DNA of 64,000 nt, taken from Prostheceraeus crozeri (Eukaryota; Platyhelminthes; Polycladida; Euryleptidae). The translations under genes were made by a program, and so were the position numbers. Positions 29,987 to 42,817 of this stretch are shown here, piece after piece. Numbering within the stretch: the first letter of the stretch is position 1; each line of letters begins with the position of its first letter. Below the pieces are notes generated by a model. The model was given only the letters and a program-made list of their open reading frames with translations, did no database searches and was not told the origin of the DNA. The stretch covers positions 45,561-109,560 of the forward strand of contig CAJQUW010001473.1 in the NCBI GenBank assembly GCA_907163375.1, in the 5' to 3' direction.

Positions 29987-32365
29987 CATTGCTAAGTGAT
30001 GAAATAATTGGAGGTCATTTCGATCAATAGTCCAGGCAAGGAGCTGACAGGAAAAGGATCTTGTCGAAATTGCATAATTCGACCGCACCTCCGTTATTCA
30101 AGAGCTGTTGCTAAAACACCCGACATCATGTCGCCGCAGTCATGGCAAATTTAGACGGCTATTTCACATATCGACGTCAATCAGAGTTCAACGCTCAACC
30201 TTCAGAATGTCAATAGGTTATGCCATTGATTTGGCGTATCAGGTGATTTCAACTGGCCACGCATACGTTAATCGCTGTTGACAAATGTTGTGCAATAATG
30301 GCGGGAAAGACTTATGTCCTTGCTTATTAAGAATATGTAAGCTTATTGCAAAACTACATGCATGCAAGTGCAAAGGCGATTTGGAATTACATCTCTATCG
30401 ATTTACTGCCACATGCTTATTTTCACTATATGTTTGCAATAAGGAAAAATCACATTTCAAAATGTAAAATTTCCATGTCATCGAATGCATCTGGAAGGCT
30501 GCTCACTGCTCACTGCAAATGCGGTTTCTAAGACGAACAATTTTTGATTGATAGGCTTATTAAGTCATAATCAATCCGTCAGGTAACTAGCACTGCTGTA
30601 ATGTGAAGCATAAATTATCAAAAAATGATCACAATTAAATTCTTTTCAGTTAACTAATCGAAATATATACTCGTGAGCAATAAATCTATTAATTTGTTCT
30701 CCATAAATTAATTGAAATTGAAATTTTGTACTATATCTATTAAAGTTGGAGTTACGAAGCAATCAATTAATTTCTTACCATTCCTGTTTCAAGGACAACC
30801 TGATTTCGTACTCTAAGTAAGCGATGGTGTGCATATGCAAAACATAATTCTTTAATCAATCCTACAGATTTAGAAACAGGAAGTAGTCGGTCAATGAATC
30901 ATAGTCTAGTATACTTTTGGCCCAACTAAAGCATAAAATTGTCGCAAATATTCATAGCAGTAGTTTTGAGTCGTTTCAAGAAAATAATGGATGCTTTGAT
31001 CAAGAGTTTTATTGTATTTTGAGCTCATCAGTTAAAGAAAATTGGGAAATTGATTCAATTAATTTAATGATAATTGAATTTGTGCGCTGTTAATCAATTG
31101 AAATTTCATCTTGCGTTTTTATTGGATAAAGCATCAGTTAATTGTTGCAGTTATTAATGCTTTTATGCACAATGTCAACGCAATCATTGCAGCAACAAAA
31201 GATCTTTGCGTGCTCCAAGCGACTTTTGCTGCTAATATTGAATTTATATTCTGTCTTCCTGTCTCCCCTACCGAAACTCTTGCAAGCTTCGCTACAACGT
31301 CTTTCTGCTTGAGTTATATGAGTTGAAAGATGCTGATAAGTCAATTCCATCAAGAATCATTACATTTGGTCTCGTGAGCCTATTCATCAGTGGACGTTGC
31401 CGAACTAATGGGGAAGAGCAACTTACAGTATATCCCAACAAGAAGATTTCAAGATCAACTTTGAAATGATAATGTTTTGCCTCATTCACTGATTTCCAAT
31501 CAGCAGGTCAACATCATCCATGACTGTGGACATAAATAGACTGTATGGTCCACGCTAAACAGTTTTATTGGCTGCGGTAAATCCGTTCCAGCTTTTCCAA
31601 GTCCAACTTCTCTCGAGGAGGAGACTAGGTGAAGATCTGAATTCCCACATTCTCATGTCATAGTACAACATCAAATTAAACATGGAGGCAACGAAGAAGC
31701 ATCACGCATCATTCAATCAAAATAAATCAATGTTAGAAAAATCAATTTGTGTTTAGCTAGACCCGATTGCATCATTTGAATAGAATCAACATTTAAAAGT
31801 CAATATCTTCGTAAGTTGTATTTCAAATATAATGCAATTTTACATGCACAATATTAGATGTATAAGTAAAAAATAGTCATGAAATTTCAACACTGTCTGA
31901 TTCGCACCTTGGGAGAAATCGCAGTATTTATAATGTGTGGGTCTAGAGACCCAGGTGTATCATTTAAGCGTTTTAAACTAAAAAGGAGCTTTCCTGTCAA
32001 GTGATGAGTTTTCTATCGACTCAGGATTTTCTTCAGAAGATAAAGGATTTTCAATCCGCTCAGGGGTTTTGATACCAATGAGTGGTGTCCACAGTCCAAC
32101 TTAATAGAGGCTAACAGTTTAGTCAAACAAACACTTTCAAATGTTTGGTTCTGAATGGATTTCCGAATGATTATTTGGTGTTCAATACAGACTTTCAAAA
32201 ATGGTCATTGACTATATTTTAGGAATATACGCTTTGGTTTTTATGTGAAGCCATCATTACTCGTCCATATTGTAAGCTCTCAGCGTATTCATTTTTTAAT
32301 TCGATTGCAGTAATGGGGTATACGAGTAGGCTAGACATGTAAGTCAACACGTAGTCCTGCATGTA
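29987..32365. other. Intergenic DNA, AATTGAAATT-rich patches
   Basis: No gene recognised. At 30700-30780 and 31040-31110 there are repeats of AATTGAAATT / AATTAATTG related to a patch at 54960-55110, perhaps remnants of one old element family. Confidence 0.4.
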
Positions 32366-33805
32366 CCATGCTGGCCAATAAATTAGAATAATACTCTTTG
32401 AAACACTGATCTTTAATTCTTTTTGAAACATTGATTTCAACAAATAATTAGTCAATGATACCGATAACTATATGTTACGTACTCACAATTGAATCACCAT
32501 AATATGATATAACAATGACTTTTGAGCCGTTTTCCAAATCAGTACCTTGTTGGCCCCCCTTTTGCAGCCAAAACTGCTGCCAGCCTACTAGGCATCGAGT
32601 CAATGAAACTTTTGAGGAATTCAGTCGTAATGTCGGTACACCACACAAATCTGATCTTTCTCCTTAGATCAGGGAGAGATGTTGGTTTCAGCTCGGAGAC
32701 CTTCTTCTTCACAACGGCCCAACAATTTTCGATTGGGTTGAGGTCCGGAGAACTGCCTGGCCAATTTCTCAGAACTTGAACGCCACTTTGTTCAAACCAG
32801 GCCATGGTCGATTTAGCTTTGTGTGCCGGCGCACCATCATGCTGAAAGATGTCACATTGAAGTATCTCCATCCATTGAGGAACTTTCTCCTGTAGTATCT
32901 CCTTGCAGACGGATGCATGTATCGTTGAATTATCTGGGAGAAACCACAAGCCACCTCTTCCAAGTCCCGAAATGCAACCCCAAATCATTTGAGAAGGAGA
33001 CTGCTTCACTCGTGACACGGTGTATCTGGGGTTATATCGTTCCCCTATTGGTCTTCGGACCTTACTCGCAAAGCTGTAAAACTGTTTGATGAGACTTTCA
33101 TCAGAAAACAACACTTTTCGCCATTGGTCAGGAGTCCAGTTGATGTATCGCTTTGCAAAAGTCAGTCTATCAGTAATGTTCTTTTTTGATAATCTCGGGG
33201 TAGTCGCTGGATGATAAGAACGAAGTCCCATATCACATTGCAGCCTTCGACGAATAGTTCTGTTGCTCACAATCACTGATTCAGGAAGTTGGGAACTAAT
33301 GAAAGAAGAAGATGCTGTTGGGTTGACTTGGACAATTCTTCTCATTAGTTTGTCAGAGCGCCTTGACGTACAGCGAGGTCTTCCTGGAGATTTGCCCCAT
33401 TCGCAAGAACCGCTTGAATCATATCTAGCCAAGCACTTTTGTACTGATGACTGAGAAACTCCAGTGTATCGTGAAATTTCAATTTGAGTAACACCTTCAT
33501 CTCTCATCTTCACCATGCACGAGACTACATCAGCAGACACGCGTTTCTTTCTCCCCATGATGCACTAATGAATGTCATATACGAAGACTATGAACGCAAT
33601 CGCCTGTTTAAATATTCAAATTAGATATCTATGTTATCCCATTCAAATGAATCATAGCACTCTATTCGGCAAACAACAATAGATGAATGAATAACTAGGC
33701 TCATAGCATGTCTTATTTCTAGTTGAGAGAAAAAATCTAATTGCATTCAAATTTCATGAACAGATTATAGCATTATTCTAATACTAAGTATATTGGCCAG
33801 CATGG
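32366..33805 (-). mobile_element. Tc1-type transposon with intact transposase, 1440 bp
   Basis: Ends CCATGCTGGCCAATA and its reverse complement TATTGGCCAGCATGG are 15-bp perfect terminal inverted repeats flanked by TA on both sides (32364-32365, 33806-33807). A further inverted match (ATTAGAATAAT) lies just inside. One uninterrupted transposase frame is inside. Structurally this is the only apparently complete autonomous element in the window. Confidence 0.88.
32539..33558 (-). CDS. Tc1/mariner-superfamily transposase, intact, DD35E spacing
   Basis: 339 codons from ATG 33558-33556 (MGRKKR) to a stop at 32539-32541, a full length for the family. An N-terminal HTH (VTQIEISRYTGVSQSSVQKC) is followed by a GRPR hook (KSPGRPRCTS) and a second HTH (SNRTIRRRLQCDMGLRSY). 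Catalytic motifs are VLFSDES, FQHDGAPAHKAK and SPDLNPIENCW. I count 35 residues between the second Asp and the Glu, one more than the usual Tc1 DD34E. All three acidic residues are present and there is no stop or frameshift, so it could be active or very recently so. It would bind its own ends and insert at TA. Confidence 0.93.
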   Translation of the reverse strand: MGRKKRVSADVVSCMVKMRDEGVTQIEISRYTGVSQSSVQKCLARYDSSGSCEWGKSPGRPRCTSRRSDKLMRRIVQVNPTASSSFISSQLPESVIVSNRTIRRRLQCDMGLRSYHPATTPRLSKKNITDRLTFAKRYINWTPDQWRKVLFSDESLIKQFYSFASKVRRPIGERYNPRYTVSRVKQSPSQMIWGCISGLGRGGLWFLPDNSTIHASVCKEILQEKVPQWMEILQCDIFQHDGAPAHKAKSTMAWFEQSGVQVLRNWPGSSPDLNPIENCWAVVKKKVSELKPTSLPDLRRKIRFVWCTDITTEFLKSFIDSMPSRLAAVLAAKGGPTRY

Positions 33806-33807
33806 TA

Positions 33808-36660
33808 TATATGAGCAAGTTAAGGAACATAATCAGCACTAATAAGAGGATATACTTTTAAACAGAAGTGCTTAATTATGCTCATACCTGCGTTATTCTT
33901 CTTATTTTCCTATGCTCTATTTAAACTGTAAATCCTGTTCAATAATCTCACTTAGCAACTACAATGCTGAGACATCGAGGATTGTGGCGTCTCATTAAGT
34001 TTGAACTTACATGTCTGCCAAGATTTAGACTGGCTCAAAGATTTAAACCACGCTTTCTAGGAAAATTCAATTGCACCTCTTTTCCGAGAGAGAAATTAAG
34101 TAATAGCAGTTTTCTGATATACTTTTTCTGATTAGCAGTTTAGATTTGGGGGGGGGGAAGAATATCATGACACCGGAACTACGTAAGGAAGCACAGGTCT
34201 ACATGTGCATCCCACATGTAGATGTATAGTAGGATATAAGAATTGTCGATTTATTCGACAAATTTTATTCACTCACTTAGACCTCAGCACTGTCAGCTCG
34301 ACAAAAGTAAATACAAGCATGTAATAGTTATGATATTAGAACACATTCATGTACTTGCACGTGTCTCCATCATTCACACACATGTACTACTGCATAACCT
34401 AATTCGGAGCTCATTTGATGATAAAGGAGCTTTGAGCACCCGTCGCCTCTCCTCTCACAGTAAAACCACGTTATGCCACACATGTCGCCATTTGTCTCAG
34501 ATATAGCGCCTAGCTCAATTGATTCTGTTGATTCACGTGGGACTTGTTTAGTGCTTAGAGAGAGAGAGAGAGAGAATTTCATTGAGAAACCACAGATACC
34601 GTCTCTCTTTCAAGGGGTTGCGTAATGCGGTTTGTGATACGGGTAGAGAAAAATCTTTGATAGAGCAAACTGGGCTGTGGAATGATGTGGTCAATAGCAG
34701 ACAATACAGTCTGAAAAGTGACATAGCGCAATATGAAAAGCGAAATCTGGACTTCTGTAAATTGTTGGGAAACCTCAAGAAGTCATTGCGATTTTTTGGA
34801 ATGGTGGTCAGTCTTAAATATTGACGTAATTTTTATGTACAGCAGAGTTATTTTCGCATGTACAGTGTGTGTCATTCAGGATTTGTAAAGATTTCTCTGC
34901 ATCATCTGCGATTTCCATGCTATTGTGGTTCAGCACTTTCGTGACCAAGCCATGTGATTTTTGTCTGCGATGTGACTGAGCAGCGACTTTAATTAAGTGT
35001 TCCACTATGACTAGAAATGCGGTAAATAATCGATCGTGATTTATGCCATGTAATAATAAGAATGAATTCGTAATGTAAACTTCCTGATAATATCTCTCCT
35101 GAAAAGTTTAGGCTCATAAATTTTGTAGATGCTGAATTTTGAACGGTTGTAACGTTTTTCTAGTCTAGGAGCTGACATGCGGTTTCTTTTTATTGAAAAA
35201 GAAAGATCTCAATTTTCATAAACAGTCCGAAGGTAGATGTTCATTTTTTATGGAACTCTAGTATTTACTCAAACAATAGATAATATTACCAATAGACAAG
35301 TCTTCGTCCTGTATGCGTTGTTATCTCATGCAGCTCCACACCCCTTGGTCATTATCCAACTGTGTTTCGACGTTTTAACCAGCGCTTTTTTAATTTAAGT
35401 ACATGTAAATTGTCATGAGCACTTCATAACGTTGCTGTCATTTTTAAACTATTACTCTTTGCTCAGAACAGTATGTGACTTAGTTCTAGCATTGTCGCAT
35501 TTTTCACCAGCATGAATGAATTCACATATCCTTCATGCAAAGCATTTTGAACCATATTTATTCTGAACCATTACCTCGACTTTTGTGGATCAAATTTTTG
35601 AAAATACATTAATGCACAAATCTGGATATTTATTAATTGATGAACGATAAAAGTGATGATATAAGATGATGCAGAATGGAAAGGCCATTATCAACGTCCA
35701 TCATCCGTCGAAAGACGGCACAAAAAATTGAAATATCAACAGAAATGTGCAAAATCAATCATGCTCGATTGTTGACATCTGATAAAGTGAACATGCATCA
35801 AGAAGGATACTTGAAATTATTGAGAAAACAGCCCTGCTTTACTCTTTCAAATACAAGATGGAAAAAATTCAACAATGGAAAAATGGTCTATGGTTTAATA
35901 AGGAGTTGGATGCGGCTGAATATTTAGAGTGTCATCCCTTCATGGCCGTAAGTCTAATTCTCTACCTGCTGAAGCCAACAAAACTGAATTGACTAGCATA
36001 AATCTGTCAGCACACTTGACTATATACCCATCTTAACCCATGAATGCCGAAAGTAAAGTTTGATATAAAAACCAATCAGAAGTATCTTCACATTGCTGCA
36101 AAAGATCATTTTCGGCATCAGTTCATTCTGTGTCGCCCTCTGACCAGTACAAGTGGGTTACATTGACGTGTACTCCTGTTAGCTTGCATGGGCACGAGAG
36201 GGTGCATCTGCAATATGCATCTTCATTAATGTTAATCCAATGGTTACAGTAGCATTGCATCTGTACACTTGCGGATTGGAGAACGCCATCAGTCCTCATT
36301 AGGACTACTTCAATTAATAATTTGAATTAGTAAGCATTATATTCTATTATAAATGGCTGCTGGGATGATTTTCATCATCGTATGAGAATTAATGCATATT
36401 CAAAAGTTACGAATCGTTTTAAGATGTTTTCTTATGAATGCAAAAGCAACGACATAGAAAATCAAGGTCCTGATAACAGATTCGTTTTGAAGATGTGATA
36501 TGCATTACGCAATTATGGTTTGAAATTGGCTATATATTTCAACATGAAAGCCTAATAATCTAACTAAGAAATCTAATTTATTACCACATTGTCGTCTTGT
36601 GATGCTTCATGCACTTACAGATAGATTATTCGACCAAACAAGTCTGTACAGGTCTGTTTA
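33808..36660. other. Intergenic DNA
   Basis: No gene recognised. Contains a G run at 34150-34158 and an (AG)n tract at 34556-34574. An 83-codon frame at 35676-35927 has no motif or splice context. Confidence 0.45.
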
Positions 36661-36938
36661 GTCTATACCAGTGGCGGGCGCGATTCCAAATCGTGCGAAT
36701 CAGCACAGGATTAATCGAAAATCGTGCGATTCTGATTATTTTGAGGTTTTCTCAAAGTCAGTGATAAGAAGTTTACAATTAGTCTGGCTGACATGTTTTC
36801 TATAATTTCTAGATTATTGGTTTCATTATCAATTCGATGTCTCACATTAAAATTGAAGCTAAGTCTATTTAGACATTGAAATTATTTCTAACCGATTAAT
36901 TAATACCACACTCCATTTGTAGATGCCTGAGAGCACAG

Positions 36939-37826
36939 CAATGAATGACTAGTTCACGAAAATTTTGAACGGCGTTTATCTCACTTTCATCTTTAAAATC
37001 GCGAACTCCGTTCAGTTAAAGTTCACGAAATTAAACAATTGAACGCCGTTCAACTCAAGTTCAGCAGTTATTCCATTTCGTTCACTTTCCCTTTCCTTTC
37101 ATTTCCCGTTCATTTCAAAAGTAATTTTGAAATTTACTTTGACTACGCAGTTATCATCTAAATAATTGAGTCATCGATTCTTTCACATGTCTAAATATTT
37201 CACTGTAAGATTTTACGAACTAGAATGTCACTGCAATTTGGAGAATTCCCGGGTTATAAGCTTACATAGCTCAACAGCACCGATACTTTCCTCTTTGACA
37301 TAATGGAAATTGTATGAAGGTATACTTGTGTAGATGTATCACTAATAGATGGAACAACACTACAATTTGCAAAGATCAATCCTAAAGCAGGCAGGCCTAC
37401 AGTTCTTTGTCATCAAACTAAGTTAAATTGTCGCTGCTTTAGTCATAAGAATTAGTACTGAAGTTTTCCTTATTCATTGGTCTTCCTGCTGCATTCGTCT
37501 GGGTGTTCCCAATTACTTTCATCAGAAATCACGTCATCATTTAAGATTTCCAAGAATTCTATATTGTGCATGCGTGTCATCATGAGCTTCAGGTACAGAG
37601 CTACATGTAGGTCTGTGGCGTCAGGCGTCCGACAGTATGGATGAAAATAGCTTAGGGTGAAGCATTCTAACTAGGTAAATTTGGTCAAACATGAGTGAAC
37701 GTTTAAAGGTAGAAGTGAACGGGAGTATTCATACCCCGTTCATCTCCGAAATATGCGAACGCCGTTCAGTTCAAGTTCACAAAAATCATGAGCTAGTTCA
37801 ATTGAACGGCGTTCAGACACACTCTG
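36939..37826. mobile_element. Nested hAT-like element with GAACGGCGTTCA repeats, 888 bp
   Basis: Perfect 8-bp target duplication GAGCACAG on both sides (36931-36938, 37827-37834), CA...TG ends, and several direct and inverted copies of GAACG-CGTTC near both termini (for example GAACGCCGTTCA at about 37042 and GAACGGCGTTCA at about 37804). Terminal inverted repeats are weak. No coding sequence recognised. Confidence 0.75.
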
Positions 37827-38001
37827 GAGCACAGCTTTACACATCAGAGCACTGAAAAAGTCGTAAACAAGGCATGAGGAGTCTTGAGAATCTGTTATTA
37901 TTAAGAATCTACTACAAATCTACTATGAAGTTCAACTCTCCGATTGTGTGTCTCACCACTGAAGAAGCCTTATCGGCGCAACATGTTGAGTGCTTTTAAT
38001 C

Positions 38002-38655
38002 GGGCGCGTCTGAATACCACAAACGCGACTAAGTACAACAAATACAACACAAATGCGCCACAAATACACCACAAACACACCACAGATACATTTCAGCCGC
38101 CATAAATACACCACAAATGCATTTTCCCTGCCACAGATACAGCAGGATTGACACAGAAGCAACAAATCCCGCCACAACTACATTCTTCCTGTTAGAAGCA
38201 GAGGCTATTATTGCCATTGCCACAAGTGCACTTATACAGTATCCTACAATCAATGCAAATTTGAATGAACGTGAAGATTGCCACAAAACTCCCCGACACA
38301 TCCCTTCTCCCACAAATAGATTGCAACGCACATACATGCATTGAGTGTCGGCACGTAAACTTTCCAGTTTGTGGTTAAACATGCAGAAATCATGTCTATA
38401 TATAAATTTTAAAATTCTGCATTGCCACAAAAGCGCTGTTTAGATCAGTCGAAAAAGGTGTGTTGCAATCTATTTGTAGGAAAAGGAATATGTTGGGGAA
38501 GTCTTTGTGGCAATTTTCAAGTTGATTCAAATTTGCATTGATTGTACTGTATATGTTAGTTTAAGTGTACCTGCGGCAATAGGAGCTTCTATTTCTAACA
38601 GTCAGACTGTATTAGTGGCGTATTTGTGGCGTATTAGTGGTCTTTAGACGCACCC
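38002..38655. mobile_element. Nested MITE with 9-bp target duplication (Mutator-like), 654 bp
   Basis: Ends GGGCGCGTCT and (reverse complement) GGGTGCGTCT continue as imperfect inverted repeats (ACCACAAA/ACCACTAA). CTTTTAATC flanks both sides, giving a 9-bp duplication. Short CCACAAATACA-like tandem units fill the left end and TGTGGCGTATTAG-like units the right. A long minus-strand open frame here is only these tandem units translated. Confidence 0.65.
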
Positions 38656-39345
38656 CTTTTAATCCGCCTTTTGTCGAGTTCGTGGTTATTAAGACGGGGA
38701 CAGAGGGTGCGACATGCGTCGACTGATGCTTGATCGACGCTTTTTACTACCTGCTATTTGCATTTCATAATTTTGATTCTTTTAGTCCTTATCGAACATA
38801 GCAGCAGGCATTTATCGTTTTTTCCATCAATCTTGTAATAAGCCTTACCATGTATCAATCAATTCAAGCCTCATGACATTAAGAGTGTGCAAAGCATTAG
38901 CAAATCTTTGACTATCTGTGATTGCAATTCTTGTTGGATGCGTGCATATTAGATGTAAATCAGGCATTATTATTCTTATCAGTAACTTAACATGCTTTCA
39001 ATACGGAGATATAAAGGGACCTCCTTATACTTGATATCACGATTTGCATGATTCGTATTAATCGCGTAGTATCCGAGAACTTTTAATGTCAGTGCATAGA
39101 ATAATGTATTCCTAGCTATATATGATCTTAGGTGCGAGCAACCGCGCATAGGTGTTACACGCAGATGCACACTCTATTCAGTGCAATTATCTGAAATGTT
39201 GAGCGAGTGAATGGGGAAATAGCTTTAATGTTTCTTCATCAGGCAAATTTCATTCAGTAGTTATATATCAGAAAATCTCGCGATTGATTTCGTCGCTTGA
39301 TTAATCGAGCGGAATCGATTAACTGCGCCCGCCACTGGTCTATAT

Positions 39346-40426
39346 GTGATTGTTTCTTTCTACACGTTAGACTCAAAGTCATAAATATTATACGGTAGGC
39401 CCTCATATGCTGCAAATGTAGACAGCATTATTGGGAGTCAGTTGCAAGACTGCTGCATTTGTCCTGGATCATGGAAGTCAAACACATATACTTTAAATTG
39501 ATGTTTGTGTCTGCCCAGTGTTGGCTGGATTTGTAGTAGAATGCATAGGAAGTGCAGAATCCCTAATGGACGGACAAGATAAGAAAAGAAATGCGCATCT
39601 ACATTGTATGTCAGTCAAACCATTGAAGTGATGAGTTCCACAGATTACTTGAAACTCCGATGTCACATTCATATATTGTCTTCGAATATTCAATGCGGCC
39701 CTTTCACTTTCTTGACTAGTCAGAATATTTTTGCTTTTTCGCACTACTTCTCAAGCGGGTGCATCTCAAAATCCGTGAAGTCTTCATCTTCAAATATCAG
39801 GCCTACTAATGAAGCGATATGTTCGCGGTATAGCCAGATCAACATTTCCTCTCATTCGCCATCTTGCGATCATCATATTCAATTTGCATCTACAACTACG
39901 ATTAAACAAGGAGAAGGAAATCTAAACAAGATCAGGCTACAGCGGCTATCTTGTCAAGTAGGCATGTACCTACCCTGCAAACGTGACTCATACATGACTC
40001 ATACGAGCCCTAACGATGGAAATCATTCTTTCCACACAGTCAGCTGATGTTATTCTTCATTTGGCCTGCATCTAGCTCGATTCTTATTCAAATGTCTCTG
40101 TCTGTTTACATATAAATCTGCAAATGGGTTTTCTTGATTAGTCATGCATGGAATGCACCCTTTCGTGCCTAACGCACACTATTAGAGTACAAAATACATT
40201 TCATGTTATGTTAAAATATACTTTTTGAAATAACCAGATATGAATGATCGTCTACATACGTTTATTTATTAAGTTATTGAATGGGATTTCATGAATTCTA
40301 GACAATTATTTGTTGGCTTCGATAAAGGCTTTCCAAGGAGGAATCTGGTAATTGTGTTACGGAACGCAGTATTCAGTGCTATAATGTAATCTGTCAACTA
40401 TGGTAGTGTATGAAGTGACACTTGAG
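39346..40426. other. Intergenic DNA without recognised features
   Basis: A 147-codon frame at 39604-40047 shows no motif and atypical composition; I do not call it a gene. Confidence 0.4.
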
Positions 40427-42638
40427 GCAGTAAGCAGGGATGCGGAGTCCTATCAATATGATAGGACTCCGATTCCGACTCCGGGTGGCAAGCATATACA
40501 GTCTAGTTTTTTTTTTGAAAAAAATGGTAATCTACATCATAGATAATTATAGGCTTACCTGAACCTATCTTTAGTGATCATTTCTGTATCAATTATCAAT
40601 CATTTTTGATGAAAGTTTATCAAATGTCTCTTTAAGTTGCATGCATATGACTCTGCTCCTCCCATCTTGTTGATGTGTGCTTCACACGGCTTTCTCCAGT
40701 CTCTACCAGGCAGGAAAATCCGCATCCTTCTCCAAAAAATGTGAGTACACTTTCGACTTTAATATACGCTTTGGAGGAGACATCACACACGATTAATGTG
40801 AGGGTAAGAGGTAATGTTCTCAAACAAACTAGTACTTCATTTTTGTCTCTGATGTGACCTTTGGTGCGCAGGTGTGATCGAGGCTAGGAAGGCTTGTCTT
40901 CTCTACTAAATCACCGAGTGAAAAGACAATCCTTTTTTCACTATCACGGTTCATTCCGTCAACTATTACAAGCTTTACATGCAGCAGTGTCTCTGTGCTT
41001 TTGTTTGACGGAGAAAGTTGACATCAAGACAGTGAAAGCTTTTTACGAGGATAAATAATTTGTTTGTATTATATTTCGGGTCTAGTTATAGGCCAGAGTC
41101 AGTGTTGATATTTGCTGCGGAATTTCCGCATTGCGGGATTTTGCTCAAATCTGCGGGAATGGTAGGGGAAAAATGGAGCCTGCGGGATTTTGTTTTTGGT
41201 TGGGAATATACATAGGAATTAGAAATATATTTTATTTCAAGATCAATACATAGGCCTACCCAAGTTATGATAAAAGATAGGATGCAAAGTAGATCTGCAG
41301 GTTATACTGTAATAATTATGTTTTAATATTCTATTTGCACAAGGGCCTAATTATATGTAGTTTTCACTAATTAGAGGGGAATGATTCTGTAAATTCCTTT
41401 TATTTCTTGAGATTTGTACTATATCAAAAAATTATATTTGAATTGTCATATTAGAGAATTTGAATGTCTATTGTATTTCTCATTTATTCTGATTGTCAAG
41501 GCATTTTTCTACATGTACAGCTTATACATCGTCTGTGATCCCCATTGATTAACCTAGGCATACATGTGCCGGTACATTTGTTGTATCAAATTTTGTGGTT
41601 AATGGCATAAGCGTTGAAGAGCTTGTGAAAGGAGAAGTAAGACAACTCCTTACCTCCATAGTCTGGGTGTTCACCTTGGCAAATGATAGCACACCCTTCG
41701 CCTCCTTGCACAGGGTTACGTGTGAAGAAAGAGAACATTTCTCGTGAAACATTGTTACGTTAATCAGAAGAAATGATGTTATTGTGATTGTACTGAACGT
41801 TTTCCTTTATTCTTCCATTATGATGGTATAATACGTGAGCTAAATCGAAATGTGTTTTCATTTATTTCATGTACATGTAGTCTATATGAAATTTAATTTT
41901 ATTAGATTATATGCATTTTAGCCTGTAAAGATGGATTTAATCAATCGCCATCCAACTGTTAGAGATGGGGATGAGCTTTTACTAACCTTTATCAATGACG
42001 CATTGTATTTCTAGATTTAACTCCGGAAGTAAGCGAGGGCCCGAATCAGTCAAGTCATACTAATTTAAGTTGAGATGCTCAATTCACTCTTTTTGAAATA
42101 TGATCTGCAAAGCGTCCGACGAAAACCAATTAATGTGACGTGTCAAGTTGGCTTTAATTATGCGTAGTATTCATTCAATGAAACTAAATGAACCAAAAAA
42201 GTACGTACTTCTATGTTTGGACATACTCTTGTGGCATCAACTCTGAATCGTATACATCAACTCTTTGGAGTAATCCTAAACTAGTATCATTTGTCAAAGT
42301 AATTCAAATGAATCGCTTTTTATATCTAGTGAGCATGTTTTATAGACCATGATTATCAAGTGGATTGGTGTAGCCTATTTCGTATCGCTCGGGCTTTCAT
42401 TAAGTATATATTAGGCCTACGGAAAAAGTGGTCATCTAGGATTTTTCTGGAGAGAGTGCGTGTTTGGTATCTCATGCATGATTGGAACATATTTTGCTCT
42501 CGTGTCGCATATATTTTATAGGCTGTAGAGATTAACAAAAGTCGTTTCTTTATTCCATGACGTACTTGTCTCGTATTTGTACACAAACGCAGGACTTTGT
42601 ATGTACATGCATGCTCAAAATATATTTCCTCTTCAGGT

Positions 42639-42817
42639 ATGAGTCTTTCTAAACCCAGATCTACGACGTTTCGAGATGAATGGTCATCAAAGAAAGTGGA
42701 CAATGAAGAATTATCTGTTTGGTTATCGAAAGTAGATGGAGATCCATTAAAAGCTTTTTGCAAGCTATGTGGAAAGACATTCTATCTTGGTAGCAGTGGA
42801 TTCAGTGCGGTTCAATC
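42639..42817 (+). pseudogene. hAT-D transposase, 5' part with BED-type zinc finger
   Basis: ATG at 42639-42641 follows CTCTTCAGGT. The 60 codons read FRDEWSSKKVDNEELSVWL, then DPLKAFCKLCGKTFYLGSSG. The Trp plus the FCKLC pair are the first half of a BED-like zinc finger, the DNA-binding domain of many hAT transposases. Coding is cut by element B after TTCAATC (TSD 42810-42817) and resumes in frame after 46053. Confidence 0.82.

Larger units (their letters stand above)
36669..39337. mobile_element. hAT-type element containing two younger insertions
   Basis: Ends CAGTGGCGGGCGC and (reverse complement) CAGTGGCGGGCGC match perfectly over 13 bp; flanks GTCTATAC and GTCTATAT are an 8-bp target duplication with one mismatch. 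Without the insertions at 36939-37826 and 38002-38655 the element is about 1.1 kb, with no transposase; it is non-autonomous. Confidence 0.82.

Noticed and set aside
38029..38430. 133-codon minus-strand open frame
   Set aside because: It is a translation of short CCACAAATACA-like tandem units in a MITE; repetitive Cys/Trp/Val composition, no gene context.
39604..40047. 147-codon open frame as a gene
   Set aside because: No motif, no splice context, composition like surrounding non-coding DNA.
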